The position numbers and the translations under genes are program-made. A DNA stretch of 64,000 nucleotides, taken from assembly GCF_030811835.1 (NCBI RefSeq), contig NZ_JAUSRO010000009.1, forward strand, positions 203,039 through 267,038. The letters run 5' to 3'. This stretch comes from Variovorax ginsengisoli. GTDB lineage: Bacteria > Pseudomonadota > Gammaproteobacteria > Burkholderiales > Burkholderiaceae_C. Below the pieces are notes generated by a model, which was not told where the DNA came from, searched no databases, and saw only the letters and a program-made list of their open reading frames with translations. Within the stretch, counting starts at the first letter, position 1. Each line of letters opens with the position of its first letter. Positions 18,149 to 26,280 of the stretch are shown here, one piece after another.

Positions 18149-18190
18149 AGCCAGTTCGCGCAAGACCCTGCCGGGGCCTTTGCCTAAGCT
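18149..18190 (+). promoter_or_regulatory. Bipartite promoter element for the carboxylase operon
   Basis: AGCCAGTTCGCGCAAG (18149-18164), 20 bases, TAAGCT (18185-18190), then 26 bases to the ATG at 18217. This copy is the best match to the consensus of all copies and lies entirely in the 87-base intergenic gap. Confidence 0.75.
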
Positions 18191-18216
18191 GACGGTCAAC
18201 CAACACTCCACAGTCC

Positions 18217-19839
18217 ATGGCCATCATCGAATCGACCGTTTCCCCCGGCAGCGAAGCCTTCGAGGCCAATCGCGCCGGCATGCTGGCGCTGCTCGGGCGC
18301 GTTCGCGGCTACGAGCAGCGCAGCATTGCCACTTCGGGCAAGTCCCGCGACCGCTTCGACAAGCGCGGACAACTGCTGCCGCGCGAGCGGCTGTCGCTGC
18401 TGCTCGACCCGGGCACACCGTTCCTGGAGATCGGCTCGCTCGCCGGCCTGGGCCTGGACAATCCCGACCTCGACAAGAGCGTGCCCGGCGGCGGCGTGAT
18501 CGGCGGCATCGGCTGGGTGTCGGGCGTGCGCGTGATGATCAACGCGTCCGACTCCGGCATCGATGCGGGCGCGCTGCAGCCCATGGGCATCCCGAAGCAG
18601 CTGCGCATGCAGGAGCTGGCGCTGGAGAACAAGCTGCCCTACGTGCAACTGGTCGAAAGCGCAGGCGCGAACCTGATGACCTACAAGGTCGAGGAGTTCG
18701 TGACCGGAGGCAACCTGTTTCGCAACATCGCGCGCATCTCGGCGGCGGGCCTGCCCGTTGTCACCGTGACCCACGGTTCGTCGACCGCCGGCGGCGCCTA
18801 CCAGACAGGGCTGTCCGACTACATCATCATGGTGCGGGGCCGCTCGCGGGCCTTTCTTGCGGGGCCGCCGTTGCTCAAAGCCGCCACCGGCGAGATCGCG
18901 ACAGAAGAGGAACTCGGCGGCGCGCTGATGCACACGTCGATCTCGGGCCTGGGTGACTACCTGGCCGAGGACGACCGCGATGCGATCCGGCTGGCGCGAG
19001 AGATCCTCGCCAGCATCGACTGGAACCGCGGCATGTCGACGGAGCCTGCGCGCCGTTTCAAGCCACCGCGCTACGACACCGAAGAACTGCTCGGCGTGAT
19101 GCCGATCGACCACAAGCGACCGGTCGACATGAAGCAGGTCATCGCGCGCATCGCCGACGACTCCGAGTTCCTCGAATTCGGCGAGAACTACGGCAGCGCC
19201 ACGGTGGTCGGCCACATCAAGATCGAAGGCATGCCGCTCGGCGTGATCACCAACAACGGCCCGATCGACCCGGCCGGCGCGACCAAGGCCACGCACTTCA
19301 TCCAGGCCTGCTGCCAGTCGAAGACGCCGATCCTCTACCTGAACAACACGACCGGCTTCATGGTCGGCAAGGACTACGAGGAGGCGGGCATCATCAAGCA
19401 TGGCTCCAAGATGATCCAGGCCGTGACCAACGCCACCGTGCCGCAGATCACGATCTACTGCGGCGCGTCCTTCGGCGCTGGCAACTACGGCATGTGCGGG
19501 CGCGGTTTCCATCCGCGCTTCTGCTTCTCCTGGCCCAACGCCAAGACCGCGGTGATGGGCGGCGAGCAGGCCGCGCAGACCATGGTCAACGTGACCGAGG
19601 CCGCCATGAAGCGCAAGGGCGCCGAGGTCGACCGCGAAAAGCTCGCTGAAATGGAGCGCCGCATCATCGACCGCTTCGACAGCCAGATGAGCGTGTTCAC
19701 CACCAGCGCGCACCTGCTCGACGACGGGGTGATCGACCCGCGCGACACGCGCGAGGTGCTCGCCCAGGTGCTCTCGATCTGCCGCGACGCCGAGGTGCGC
19801 GCGCCACAGAAGATGCAGTTTTCCGTCGCGCGCCCCTAG
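18217..19839 (+). CDS. Acyl-CoA carboxylase, carboxyltransferase (beta) subunit
   Basis: A 540-aa carboxyltransferase of the methylcrotonyl-/geranyl-/propionyl-CoA carboxylase family. The N-terminal crotonase-like half includes RDRFDKRGQLLPRERLSLLLD and the acyl-CoA site VESAGANLMTYKVEEF. The C-terminal half includes TNNGPIDPAGATKATHFIQ and CGASFGAGNYGMCGRGFHPR, close to LiuB/AtuC. It transfers CO2 from biotin to an enoyl-CoA such as 3-methylcrotonyl-CoA or a geranyl-type CoA; the sequence alone does not decide which. The partner alpha subunit is encoded at 21161. Confidence 0.92.
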   Translation: MAIIESTVSPGSEAFEANRAGMLALLGRVRGYEQRSIATSGKSRDRFDKRGQLLPRERLSLLLDPGTPFLEIGSLAGLGLDNPDLDKSVPGGGVIGGIGWVSGVRVMINASDSGIDAGALQPMGIPKQLRMQELALENKLPYVQLVESAGANLMTYKVEEFVTGGNLFRNIARISAAGLPVVTVTHGSSTAGGAYQTGLSDYIIMVRGRSRAFLAGPPLLKAATGEIATEEELGGALMHTSISGLGDYLAEDDRDAIRLAREILASIDWNRGMSTEPARRFKPPRYDTEELLGVMPIDHKRPVDMKQVIARIADDSEFLEFGENYGSATVVGHIKIEGMPLGVITNNGPIDPAGATKATHFIQACCQSKTPILYLNNTTGFMVGKDYEEAGIIKHGSKMIQAVTNATVPQITIYCGASFGAGNYGMCGRGFHPRFCFSWPNAKTAVMGGEQAAQTMVNVTEAAMKRKGAEVDREKLAEMERRIIDRFDSQMSVFTTSAHLLDDGVIDPRDTREVLAQVLSICRDAEVRAPQKMQFSVARP

Positions 19840-19860
19840 GCCGCTCGAACAAGGACCCCC

Positions 19861-21009
19861 ATGCAGCTCACCCCCGAACACGACACGTTGCGCGACACCC
19901 TCCAGCGCTTCATCGACAAGGAGATCAACCCGCACGTCGACGAATGGGAGCGCGCCGAGATGTTCCCGGCGCACCAGGTGTTCAAGCGCCTGGGCGAGCT
20001 GGGCATGCTGGGCCTGACCAAGCCAGTGGAGGACGGCGGCTCGGGGCTCGACTATTCCTACGGCGCCGTGATGGCCGAGACGCTGGCGCGCATCCAGTGC
20101 GGCGGCGTGCCGATGGCGATCGGCGTGCAGACCGACATGGCGACGCCGGCGCTCGCCCGCCGCGGCAGCGCCGAACTGCGCCAGGAGTTCCTGGCGCCGG
20201 CGATCCGCGGCGACTACGTGGCCTGCCTGGGCGTGTCGGAGGTCGGCAGCGGTTCCGACGTGGCGTCCATCAAGACCACGGCCCGCAGGGACGGCGACGA
20301 CTACGTCATCAACGGCGGCAAGATGTGGACCACCAACGGGACGCAGGCCGACTTCTGCTGCGTGCTGGCCAACACCTCCGAAGGCGCCACGCACCGCAAC
20401 AAGTCGCTCATCGTCGTGCCGATGAAGACCAAGGGCGTCGAGGTCGCGCGCAAGCTACGCAAGATGGGCATGCACGCGTCCGACACCGCCCAGGTCCACT
20501 TCGACGAGGTGCGCGTGCCGCAGCGCTACCGGATCGGCGAGGAGGGCATGGGCTTCATCTACCAGATGGAGCAGTTCCAGATCGAGCGGCTCTGGGGCGC
20601 GCTCAACAGCGTCGGCATGGCGCAGCGCGCCATCGACACGACCATTGACTACACCCGTGAGCGCCACGCCTTCGGCCGTTCGATCCTCGACAACCAGTGG
20701 GTCCACTACACGCTGGCCGAGCTGCAGACCGAGGTCGCCGCGCTGCGCGCGCTGTGCTGGCTGGGCGTCGAGGAAGTCGTGGCCGGGCAGGACGCAACGC
20801 GCACCGCCACCATGGCCAAGCTCAAGGCCGGCCGCCTGATCCGCGAAGTGGCCGACGGCTGCCTGCAGTTCTGGGGCGGCATGGGCTTCGTCGACGAAAG
20901 CCCGATCTCCCGCATCTTCCGCGACGGCCGGCTCACCTCGATCGGTGGCGGCGCCGACGAAGTGATGCTGCAGATCCTCAGCAAGTTCATGGGCACCTTC
21001 CCGAGATGA
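19861..21009 (+). CDS. Acyl-CoA dehydrogenase
   Basis: A 382-aa acyl-CoA dehydrogenase, the second in this cluster. The signature CLGVSEVGSGSDVASIKT is near residue 122, VINGGKMWTTNGTQAD near 150, and the C-terminal FWGGMGFVDESPISRIFRDG near 337. It starts 21 bases after the carboxylase beta gene and is clearly cotranscribed. Having two dehydrogenases around the carboxylase resembles liu/atu pathways, where saturated branched acyl-CoAs are oxidised before carboxylation. Substrate chain length is not readable. Confidence 0.92.
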   Translation: MQLTPEHDTLRDTLQRFIDKEINPHVDEWERAEMFPAHQVFKRLGELGMLGLTKPVEDGGSGLDYSYGAVMAETLARIQCGGVPMAIGVQTDMATPALARRGSAELRQEFLAPAIRGDYVACLGVSEVGSGSDVASIKTTARRDGDDYVINGGKMWTTNGTQADFCCVLANTSEGATHRNKSLIVVPMKTKGVEVARKLRKMGMHASDTAQVHFDEVRVPQRYRIGEEGMGFIYQMEQFQIERLWGALNSVGMAQRAIDTTIDYTRERHAFGRSILDNQWVHYTLAELQTEVAALRALCWLGVEEVVAGQDATRTATMAKLKAGRLIREVADGCLQFWGGMGFVDESPISRIFRDGRLTSIGGGADEVMLQILSKFMGTFPR

Positions 21010-21013
21010 AGCT

Positions 21014-21110
21014 CGCCCCCGGACTTCGCGCACTTCGTGTCGCTATGGCTACCCCCTGCCGGGGGCAACACCAGCGGCCCGGCGAAGCCGGTTCCGCGGT
21101 GTTCTGGCCT
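21014..21110 (+). repeat. Dispersed ~95-bp intergenic repeat, copy 2
   Basis: This stretch is homologous to 4626-4720 (inverted) and 32432-32530. It shares CTTCGCGCACTTCGTGTCGC exactly with copy 3, then a C-rich hairpin (CCCCTGCCGGGG), then GCGGCCCGGCGAAGCCGG followed by TTCCGCGG, also exact with copy 3. It lies between the acyl-CoA dehydrogenase and biotin carboxylase genes of one operon. Confidence 0.85.
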
Positions 21111-21160
21111 CTTTTCCGCACTGGATGCATGCCCTCGCGCAGCGTAATGAAACCCCTGAT

Positions 21161-23152
21161 ATGACCGCACTGAGCACGCCCTTTCGCAAGATCCTGATCG
21201 CCAACCGCGGCGAGATAGCCTTGCGCATCATCCGCAGCGCACGTGCGCTCGGCTACCGCACGGTCGCCGTGTATTCCACCGCCGACGCGGGCGCGCGCCA
21301 CGTGCGCGAGGCCGACCAGGCGGTGTGCATCGGCGAGCCGCTGCCGGCGCAGTCGTACCTGCGCATCCCCGCCATCGTCGACGCCGCCAGGCTCAGCGGT
21401 GCGGATGCGGTGCACCCCGGCTACGGCTTCCTGGCTGAGAACGAGGACTTCGCCCAGGCCTGTCAAGACGCGGGCCTGGTGTTCATCGGCCCCTCGGCCG
21501 AGGCCATCGTCTCGATGGGCAACAAGGCCGGCGCCAAGACCCTCATGCAGGCGGCCGGCGTGCCCTGCATTCCCGGCTACCAGGGCGACGACCAGAGCGA
21601 AGAGCGGCTCGCGGCCGAGGCCGTGCGCATCGGCTTCCCGGTCATGATCAAGGCCACCGCCGGCGGAGGCGGGCGCGGCATGCGGCTGGTGCCGTCGGCC
21701 CGCGAGTTTGCCGACCTGCTGCGCAGCGCGCGCTCCGAGGCGCAGAGCGCCTTCGGCGACCCCGAGGTGATTCTCGAGCGCGCCATCGTGGAGCCGCGCC
21801 ACATCGAGATCCAGGTCTTTGCCGACCGTCACGGCAACGCGATCCACCTCGGCGAGCGCGACTGCTCGGTGCAGCGCCGCCACCAGAAGCTGATCGAGGA
21901 GGCACCGTCGCCCGCCGTCGACGCCGCGCTCCGCGCACGCATGGGCGCCACGGCCGTGGCCGCAGTGAAGGCGATCCGCTACGAAGGCGCCGGCACGCTG
22001 GAGTTCCTGCTCGATGCCGAGGGCAACTTCTACTTCATGGAGATGAACACGCGGCTTCAGGTGGAGCACCCGGTGACAGAAGCCATCACCGGGCTCGACC
22101 TGGTCGCGCTGCAACTGCGCGTGGCCGCCGGCGAGGCGCTGCCGATCACCCAGGACGAGGTACGTTTCAGCGGGCATGCCATCGAAGTGCGCCTGTGCGC
22201 CGAGGATGCCGACAAGGGCTTCATGCCGCAGAGCGGCACCATGGCGCTGTGGGAGATGCCGGCGCAGCTGCGTGTGGAGCACGCGATGCGTTCCGGTGGC
22301 GAGATCCCGCCTTACTACGACTCGATGATCGCCAAGATCATCAGCCACGGCGACACGCGCGACGCGGCGCTCCGCAAGCTGATGGCCGGTCTGGAAGACG
22401 CCGTGGCGCTGGGCGTGACGACCAACCAGGCCTTTCTGCACCGCTGCCTGGACCACGCGGTGTTCGCGGCCGGTGGCGCCACCACCGCCTTCATCGCGCA
22501 GAACCAGGACGCGCTGCTGGCGTCCGACACCACCGTGCGTGCGCGCGCCGCTGCCATCGCAGCCGTGCTGCTCCATGAGACCGCCCACGGCGCACGACCG
22601 CCCGCGACCGGGCGCCGCATGGCGCACAGCCTGCCGATCTCGCTTCGCTTGGAAGTCGACGGCCGTGCGTTGAGCGCCGCCGTCGTGCGGGTGGGCCAGG
22701 GCCGGTACGAGGTGTCGATCGGCGAGGTGACGCACGCGGTCGCGCTCGACGAGGTGGGCGATCACACGGCCCGCTTCGTCTGCGACGGCCTTGGCGAACA
22801 GGCCGCCTTCCATCGCGACGGCGCCACCTTGCTGCTGCAGTACCGCGGTGTGTCGTCGCGCATCGAGGACAAGACCCGTGCCGCAACCGCGCGCCAGGGC
22901 GAGGCCGGTGGCGACGGCAAGGTGCGCGCGTCGATGAACGGCCGCGTCGTCGCGGTGATGACGAAGGTCGGCGACCACGTGGCGGCGGGGCAGCCCGTCG
23001 TCACGCTGGAGGCCATGAAGATGGAGCACGTCCACGCGGCGGCGGTGGCCGGCACGGTCGTCGCGCTGCATGTGAAGCCTGGCGACCAGGTCGCGGCCAG
23101 CCGCGTGGTGGTGGAGATCGACATTGCGCAGCCAGAAGCCGTGCCTGCCTGA
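21161..23152 (+). CDS. Acyl-CoA carboxylase, biotin carboxylase/biotin carrier (alpha) subunit
   Basis: A 663-aa alpha subunit. The start is the ATG at 21161 (MTALSTPFRKILIANRGEIA), matching the family N-terminus. The biotin carboxylase/ATP-grasp domain covers residues ~8-450, with the glycine-rich loop KATAGGGGRGMRLV near 165 and the EMNTRLQVEHPVTE signature near 290. A linker of ~100 residues is followed by a C-terminal biotinyl domain with VVTLEAMKMEHVHAA, whose lysine in AMKM is the biotin attachment site. It pairs with the carboxyltransferase at 18217. A ~150-base gap holding the repeat element separates it from the upstream gene. Confidence 0.94.
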   Translation: MTALSTPFRKILIANRGEIALRIIRSARALGYRTVAVYSTADAGARHVREADQAVCIGEPLPAQSYLRIPAIVDAARLSGADAVHPGYGFLAENEDFAQACQDAGLVFIGPSAEAIVSMGNKAGAKTLMQAAGVPCIPGYQGDDQSEERLAAEAVRIGFPVMIKATAGGGGRGMRLVPSAREFADLLRSARSEAQSAFGDPEVILERAIVEPRHIEIQVFADRHGNAIHLGERDCSVQRRHQKLIEEAPSPAVDAALRARMGATAVAAVKAIRYEGAGTLEFLLDAEGNFYFMEMNTRLQVEHPVTEAITGLDLVALQLRVAAGEALPITQDEVRFSGHAIEVRLCAEDADKGFMPQSGTMALWEMPAQLRVEHAMRSGGEIPPYYDSMIAKIISHGDTRDAALRKLMAGLEDAVALGVTTNQAFLHRCLDHAVFAAGGATTAFIAQNQDALLASDTTVRARAAAIAAVLLHETAHGARPPATGRRMAHSLPISLRLEVDGRALSAAVVRVGQGRYEVSIGEVTHAVALDEVGDHTARFVCDGLGEQAAFHRDGATLLLQYRGVSSRIEDKTRAATARQGEAGGDGKVRASMNGRVVAVMTKVGDHVAAGQPVVTLEAMKMEHVHAAAVAGTVVALHVKPGDQVAASRVVVEIDIAQPEAVPA

Positions 23153-23182
23153 CGGCGCGACAGGAACCCGGAGACGAAGCAG

Positions 23183-23977
23183 ATGACGCAGACGCAGCAA
23201 ACTGGTGAACCGGCGGTGCAGATCGACAAACGTGGCCACGCGATGTGGGTCACGATCAACCGGCCCGACAAGCGCAACGCGATCAACAAGGACGTGGTGG
23301 CCGGCATCCGTGATGGCTGGCGGCGCGCGCATGCAGATGCCGACGTGCGCGTGATCGTGCTGACCGCCGCAGGCGACAAGGCCTTCTGTGCCGGCGGTGA
23401 CCTGCAGCCCGGCGCAGGCTTCGCGTTCGACCTGTCGCAGCCCAACATCGACTACGCCGACATGCTGCGCGAGGTGCAGAACGCCACGCTGCCGAGCATC
23501 GCGCGCGTCAACGGCGTCTGCATGGCCGGTGGCGTGGGGCTGCTGTGCATGACCGACATGGCGGTTGCGGCCGACCATGTGCAGTTCGGCCTGCCCGAGG
23601 TGAAGATCGGTCTGTTCCCGATGCAGGTGCTGAGCCTGCTGCAGGCGATCGTGCCGCGCCGCACGTTGCGCGAGTGGTGCCTGACCGGCGAGCCTTTCGG
23701 CGCCGCCGAAGCGAAGGAGGCGGGCCTCCTGAACTACGCCGTGCCCGCCGACGAACTCGACGCCAGGACGCAATGGCTGGTCGATCGCCTGGCCGACAAG
23801 TCGCCGACTGCGCTGCGTCGCGGCAAGTACGCGATGCGGGCCATGGCATCGATGTCCTTCGACGAAGGCATCGCCTACACCGAGAGCCAGATCGCGCTGC
23901 TCGCCCTGACCGAGGACGCGCGCGAGGGGCTGGCGTCGTTCAACGAGAGGCGCCGGCCGGTGTGGACCGGGCGCTGA
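23183..23977 (+). CDS. Enoyl-CoA hydratase/isomerase (crotonase family)
   Basis: A 264-aa crotonase-fold protein. The oxyanion-hole segments are AAGDKAFCAGGDLQPG (~66-81) and NGVCMAGGVGLLCMTDMAVAA (~110-130), followed by FGLPEVKIGLFP. It is cotranscribed after the carboxylase alpha gene, matching the LiuC/AtuE step that hydrates the carboxylated enoyl-CoA. Its last 38 bases overlap the 3' end of the convergent hydrolase gene. Confidence 0.92.
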   Translation: MTQTQQTGEPAVQIDKRGHAMWVTINRPDKRNAINKDVVAGIRDGWRRAHADADVRVIVLTAAGDKAFCAGGDLQPGAGFAFDLSQPNIDYADMLREVQNATLPSIARVNGVCMAGGVGLLCMTDMAVAADHVQFGLPEVKIGLFPMQVLSLLQAIVPRRTLREWCLTGEPFGAAEAKEAGLLNYAVPADELDARTQWLVDRLADKSPTALRRGKYAMRAMASMSFDEGIAYTESQIALLALTEDAREGLASFNERRRPVWTGR

Positions 23978-24974
23978 GCGCCGGCGTCATGCGCCGCGCC
24001 AGCCAGTCGAGCAGCAGCGCATTGACCGCCTCGGGTTGCTCCTGCTGCGTCCAGTGGCCGCAGTCGCTGAGGGTGTGGCGCTCCAGGTCGGGCACGATGC
24101 GCTCCATGCCGCGCGTCGTTGTCGGCGGCAGGAAGAAGTCGTCGGCGGCGCTGATCATCAGGGCCGGCACGCCGATGTGGTCGGGCGTGGCGGCCGTGTC
24201 CAGCCAGTTGCGGTGCAGGTTGCGATACCAGTTCAACGCGCCCTCGAAGCCGGTGCGTTCGTAGGTCCGCGCCAGAAGCTGGAGTTCCGGTTCTTCGAGC
24301 AGCGGCGCACCCATGAGCTCAGGTTCGCCGGTGAATACCGTGGCGGGCAGGGCGCGTACGCGTGCACAGAGGTGCGCGAATCTGTCGAGCGTGACGGCCG
24401 GGCGCCGCATCAGCCCGCGGAAGGTCGCGGTCACGTTGGCGCCGAGCAGTGCTTCGCCCACGCCGGGTTGCTGGAAGGTCACCATGTAGTGCGTCGGCCC
24501 GCGCGCCTGCCGCATGGTGTGCACCAGGTCCGCTTCGGTGCGGCGCGTGTAGGGCGTGTTGAGCGACGCGATGCCGAGCACGCGGTCCGCGTGGTCGCGC
24601 GCCAGCGTCCAGGCCAGCGCGCCGCCGAAGTCGTGGCCGACGATCACCGCCCGTGCATGGCCGAGCGCATCGAGCAGGCCAGTCACGTCGAGCGCGAGGT
24701 TCTGCATGCGGTAGCTCTCGAACGTGCCCTGCGGGCCGGTGTCGCCGTAGCCGCGCAGGTCCGGTGCAAGCACGCCGTAGCCCGCGTCCGTCAGCGCGCG
24801 GATCTGGTGGCGCCAGGAGAACGCGAGCTCCGGAAAGCCGTGCAGCAGCACGACCGTGGGTTTTGCCGCGTCACGTGGCGGGACCACGCTGGCCGCCATG
24901 TCGATGCCCTGCGTGCGGATGCGTTGCCAGCCGGGCAGCGTGTGTGCGGTGGATGGTGTGGGGCTCGGGGTCAT
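23940..24974 (-). CDS. Alpha/beta hydrolase, epoxide hydrolase type
   Basis: About 344 aa from the ATG at 24974; a GTG at 24995 would add seven residues. The oxyanion motif VVLLHGFPELAFSW is near residue 42, and the nucleophile elbow IVGHDFGGALAW places Asp where serine esterases have Ser. The C-terminal DCGHWTQQEQPEAVN supplies the catalytic His. Asp nucleophile plus HGFP is the pattern of soluble epoxide hydrolases and some dehalogenases. A regulatory element on the minus strand ends at 24985, which favours the 24974 start with almost no leader. It may open an epoxide intermediate of the substrate (inference). Confidence 0.85.
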   Translation of the reverse strand: MTPSPTPSTAHTLPGWQRIRTQGIDMAASVVPPRDAAKPTVVLLHGFPELAFSWRHQIRALTDAGYGVLAPDLRGYGDTGPQGTFESYRMQNLALDVTGLLDALGHARAVIVGHDFGGALAWTLARDHADRVLGIASLNTPYTRRTEADLVHTMRQARGPTHYMVTFQQPGVGEALLGANVTATFRGLMRRPAVTLDRFAHLCARVRALPATVFTGEPELMGAPLLEEPELQLLARTYERTGFEGALNWYRNLHRNWLDTAATPDHIGVPALMISAADDFFLPPTTTRGMERIVPDLERHTLSDCGHWTQQEQPEAVNALLLDWLARRMTPALSARSTPAGASR

Positions 24975-24984
24975 GCTGCGGGCG

Positions 24985-25026
24985 ATTGTGGTCACGCACC
25001 CCGACCAGGTCTTGCGCTTTGTCGCT
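24985..25026 (-). promoter_or_regulatory. Bipartite promoter element (weaker copy) for the hydrolase gene
   Basis: On the minus strand, AGCGACAAAGCGCAAG (25026-25011), 20 bases, then CACAAT (24990-24985). The 16-bp box matches the consensus at 11 positions but shares AGCGAC and GCGCAAG with the divergent copy at 25054. The hexamer differs from TAGCCT, so this copy is less certain. Confidence 0.45.
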
Positions 25027-25053
25027 AGGGCTTTCCCGCGGTCGGAGCAGCCC

Positions 25054-25095
25054 AGCGACTCCGCGCAAGCCAGCCCAGCGCCGCGCCACTAGCCT
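25054..25095 (+). promoter_or_regulatory. Bipartite promoter element for the alcohol dehydrogenase gene
   Basis: AGCGACTCCGCGCAAG (25054-25069), 20 bases, TAGCCT (25090-25095), then 51 bases to the ATG at 25147. The box matches the consensus at 13 of 16 positions and the hexamer is identical to those at 15229 and 26235. Confidence 0.65.
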
Positions 25096-25146
25096 TCGCA
25101 GCGCCGCCACTCTGCGGCCCACGTCGATTCCCTTCGAGAGGTCCCC

Positions 25147-26250
25147 ATGAAAGCTGCCGTCTTCCGCGGCGTCGATCGCTTGCTGTCGATCGAAGACATT
25201 CCGCTGCCGCAGGCCGGCGCCGGCGAGTTGGTGCTGCGCGTGTACTGCTGCGGCGTCTGCGGCTCCGACCTGCATGCCACGCACCCTGGCGTCTTCACGG
25301 TCAAGAGCGGCACGGTGCTCGGCCACGAGTTCGCCGGCGAGATCGTCGAGAGCGGTGCCGCGGGCTGGAAGGTCGGCGAACGCGTCACGGCGCTGCCGAA
25401 CAACGCCTGCAATGGTTGCGTGGCCGACGGGCACCGCGAATGCCGCGAAGGGCTCGGCATGATCTGCCCGAACAACCGGCTGACGGGATTCAGCCCGAAC
25501 CGGCCAGGTGCGCTGGCGGACTACGTCAAGGTGCCGGTCGGCCAGGCGCTGCGCCTGCCGGCGGCGGTGGGTGAGCGCGAAGGCGCGCTGCTGGAGCCGT
25601 TGGCGGTGGGCCTCCATGCGGTGCAGTCGGGCCGCGTCGGGCTGGCCGACCGGGTGCTGGTGATCGGCGGTGGACCGATCGGCCTGGCCGTGAGCACGTT
25701 TTCGCGGCAGGCCGGCGCTACCCACGTGGTGGTCAGTGAGTTCGCATCGGGCCGGCGCGAGATGGCCACGCGCTTCGGCGCGACGGCGGTGATCGACCCG
25801 GCGGCGGGCGAGCCCGCGGGCGAGGCGTTCGCCCGCGCCACCGGTGGGGCGCCCGACGTGATCTTCGAATGCGTCGGCGCGCCCGGGCTGATCCAGCAGT
25901 GCGTCGACCTGTCCCGGCCGCGGGGGCGGGTGGTGGTGGTCGGCGTCTGTCCGACCGAAGACCGCGTGCTGCCGCAGCGCGCGATGGCCAAGGAGATCAG
26001 CCTGCAGTTCGTGATGGGCTACGGCAAGCCCGACTGGCAGCGCGTGCTGGCGCTGCTGGACGCCGGCAGCGTCGATCCGGCGCCGATGATCACCGACACC
26101 GTGAGCCTGGACGACCTGCCCGCCGCCTTCGAGGCACTGCGCAGGCCGACCACGCAGATCAAGCTGCTGGTGCGCCCGGGGTCAACCCCGAGCCGGTCAG
26201 CGAGTGGACGCAAGAGCACGCTGGAGTCCAGCGATAGCCTACCGCGATGA
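25147..26250 (+). CDS. Zinc-dependent medium-chain alcohol dehydrogenase
   Basis: A 367-aa MDR-family dehydrogenase. Catalytic-zinc ligands fit C38 (CGVCGSDLHA) and H60/E61 (VLGHEFAGEIVE). The NAD-binding Rossmann motif is VLVIGGGPIGLAVSTF near residue 174. The structural-zinc lobe is odd: C88, C91, C99 and C107 are spaced 2-7-7 rather than the usual 2-2-7, so that site may be altered. It resembles threonine/sorbitol/butanediol dehydrogenases. In this context it could oxidise an alcohol precursor of the acid handled by the cluster (inference). The last ~30 residues are poorly conserved. Confidence 0.88.
   Translation: MKAAVFRGVDRLLSIEDIPLPQAGAGELVLRVYCCGVCGSDLHATHPGVFTVKSGTVLGHEFAGEIVESGAAGWKVGERVTALPNNACNGCVADGHRECREGLGMICPNNRLTGFSPNRPGALADYVKVPVGQALRLPAAVGEREGALLEPLAVGLHAVQSGRVGLADRVLVIGGGPIGLAVSTFSRQAGATHVVVSEFASGRREMATRFGATAVIDPAAGEPAGEAFARATGGAPDVIFECVGAPGLIQQCVDLSRPRGRVVVVGVCPTEDRVLPQRAMAKEISLQFVMGYGKPDWQRVLALLDAGSVDPAPMITDTVSLDDLPAAFEALRRPTTQIKLLVRPGSTPSRSASGRKSTLESSDSLPR
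26199..26240 (+). promoter_or_regulatory. Bipartite promoter element for the fadB-like operon
   Basis: AGCGAGTGGACGCAAG (26199-26214), 20 bases, TAGCCT (26235-26240), then 40 bases to the ATG at 26281. It lies inside the last codons of the upstream alcohol dehydrogenase gene, so the spacing is kept despite coding constraint. The box matches the consensus at 12 of 16 positions. Confidence 0.6.
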
Positions 26251-26280
26251 CCTTGCTTGGCACTGCGGCCCTTCCTTTCC

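Noticed and set aside
20987..23773. 928-codon minus-strand open frame opposite the carboxylase alpha and hydratase genes
   Set aside because: Its translation is low-complexity His/Arg/Gly-rich with no domain, while the + strand encodes clear conserved enzymes.
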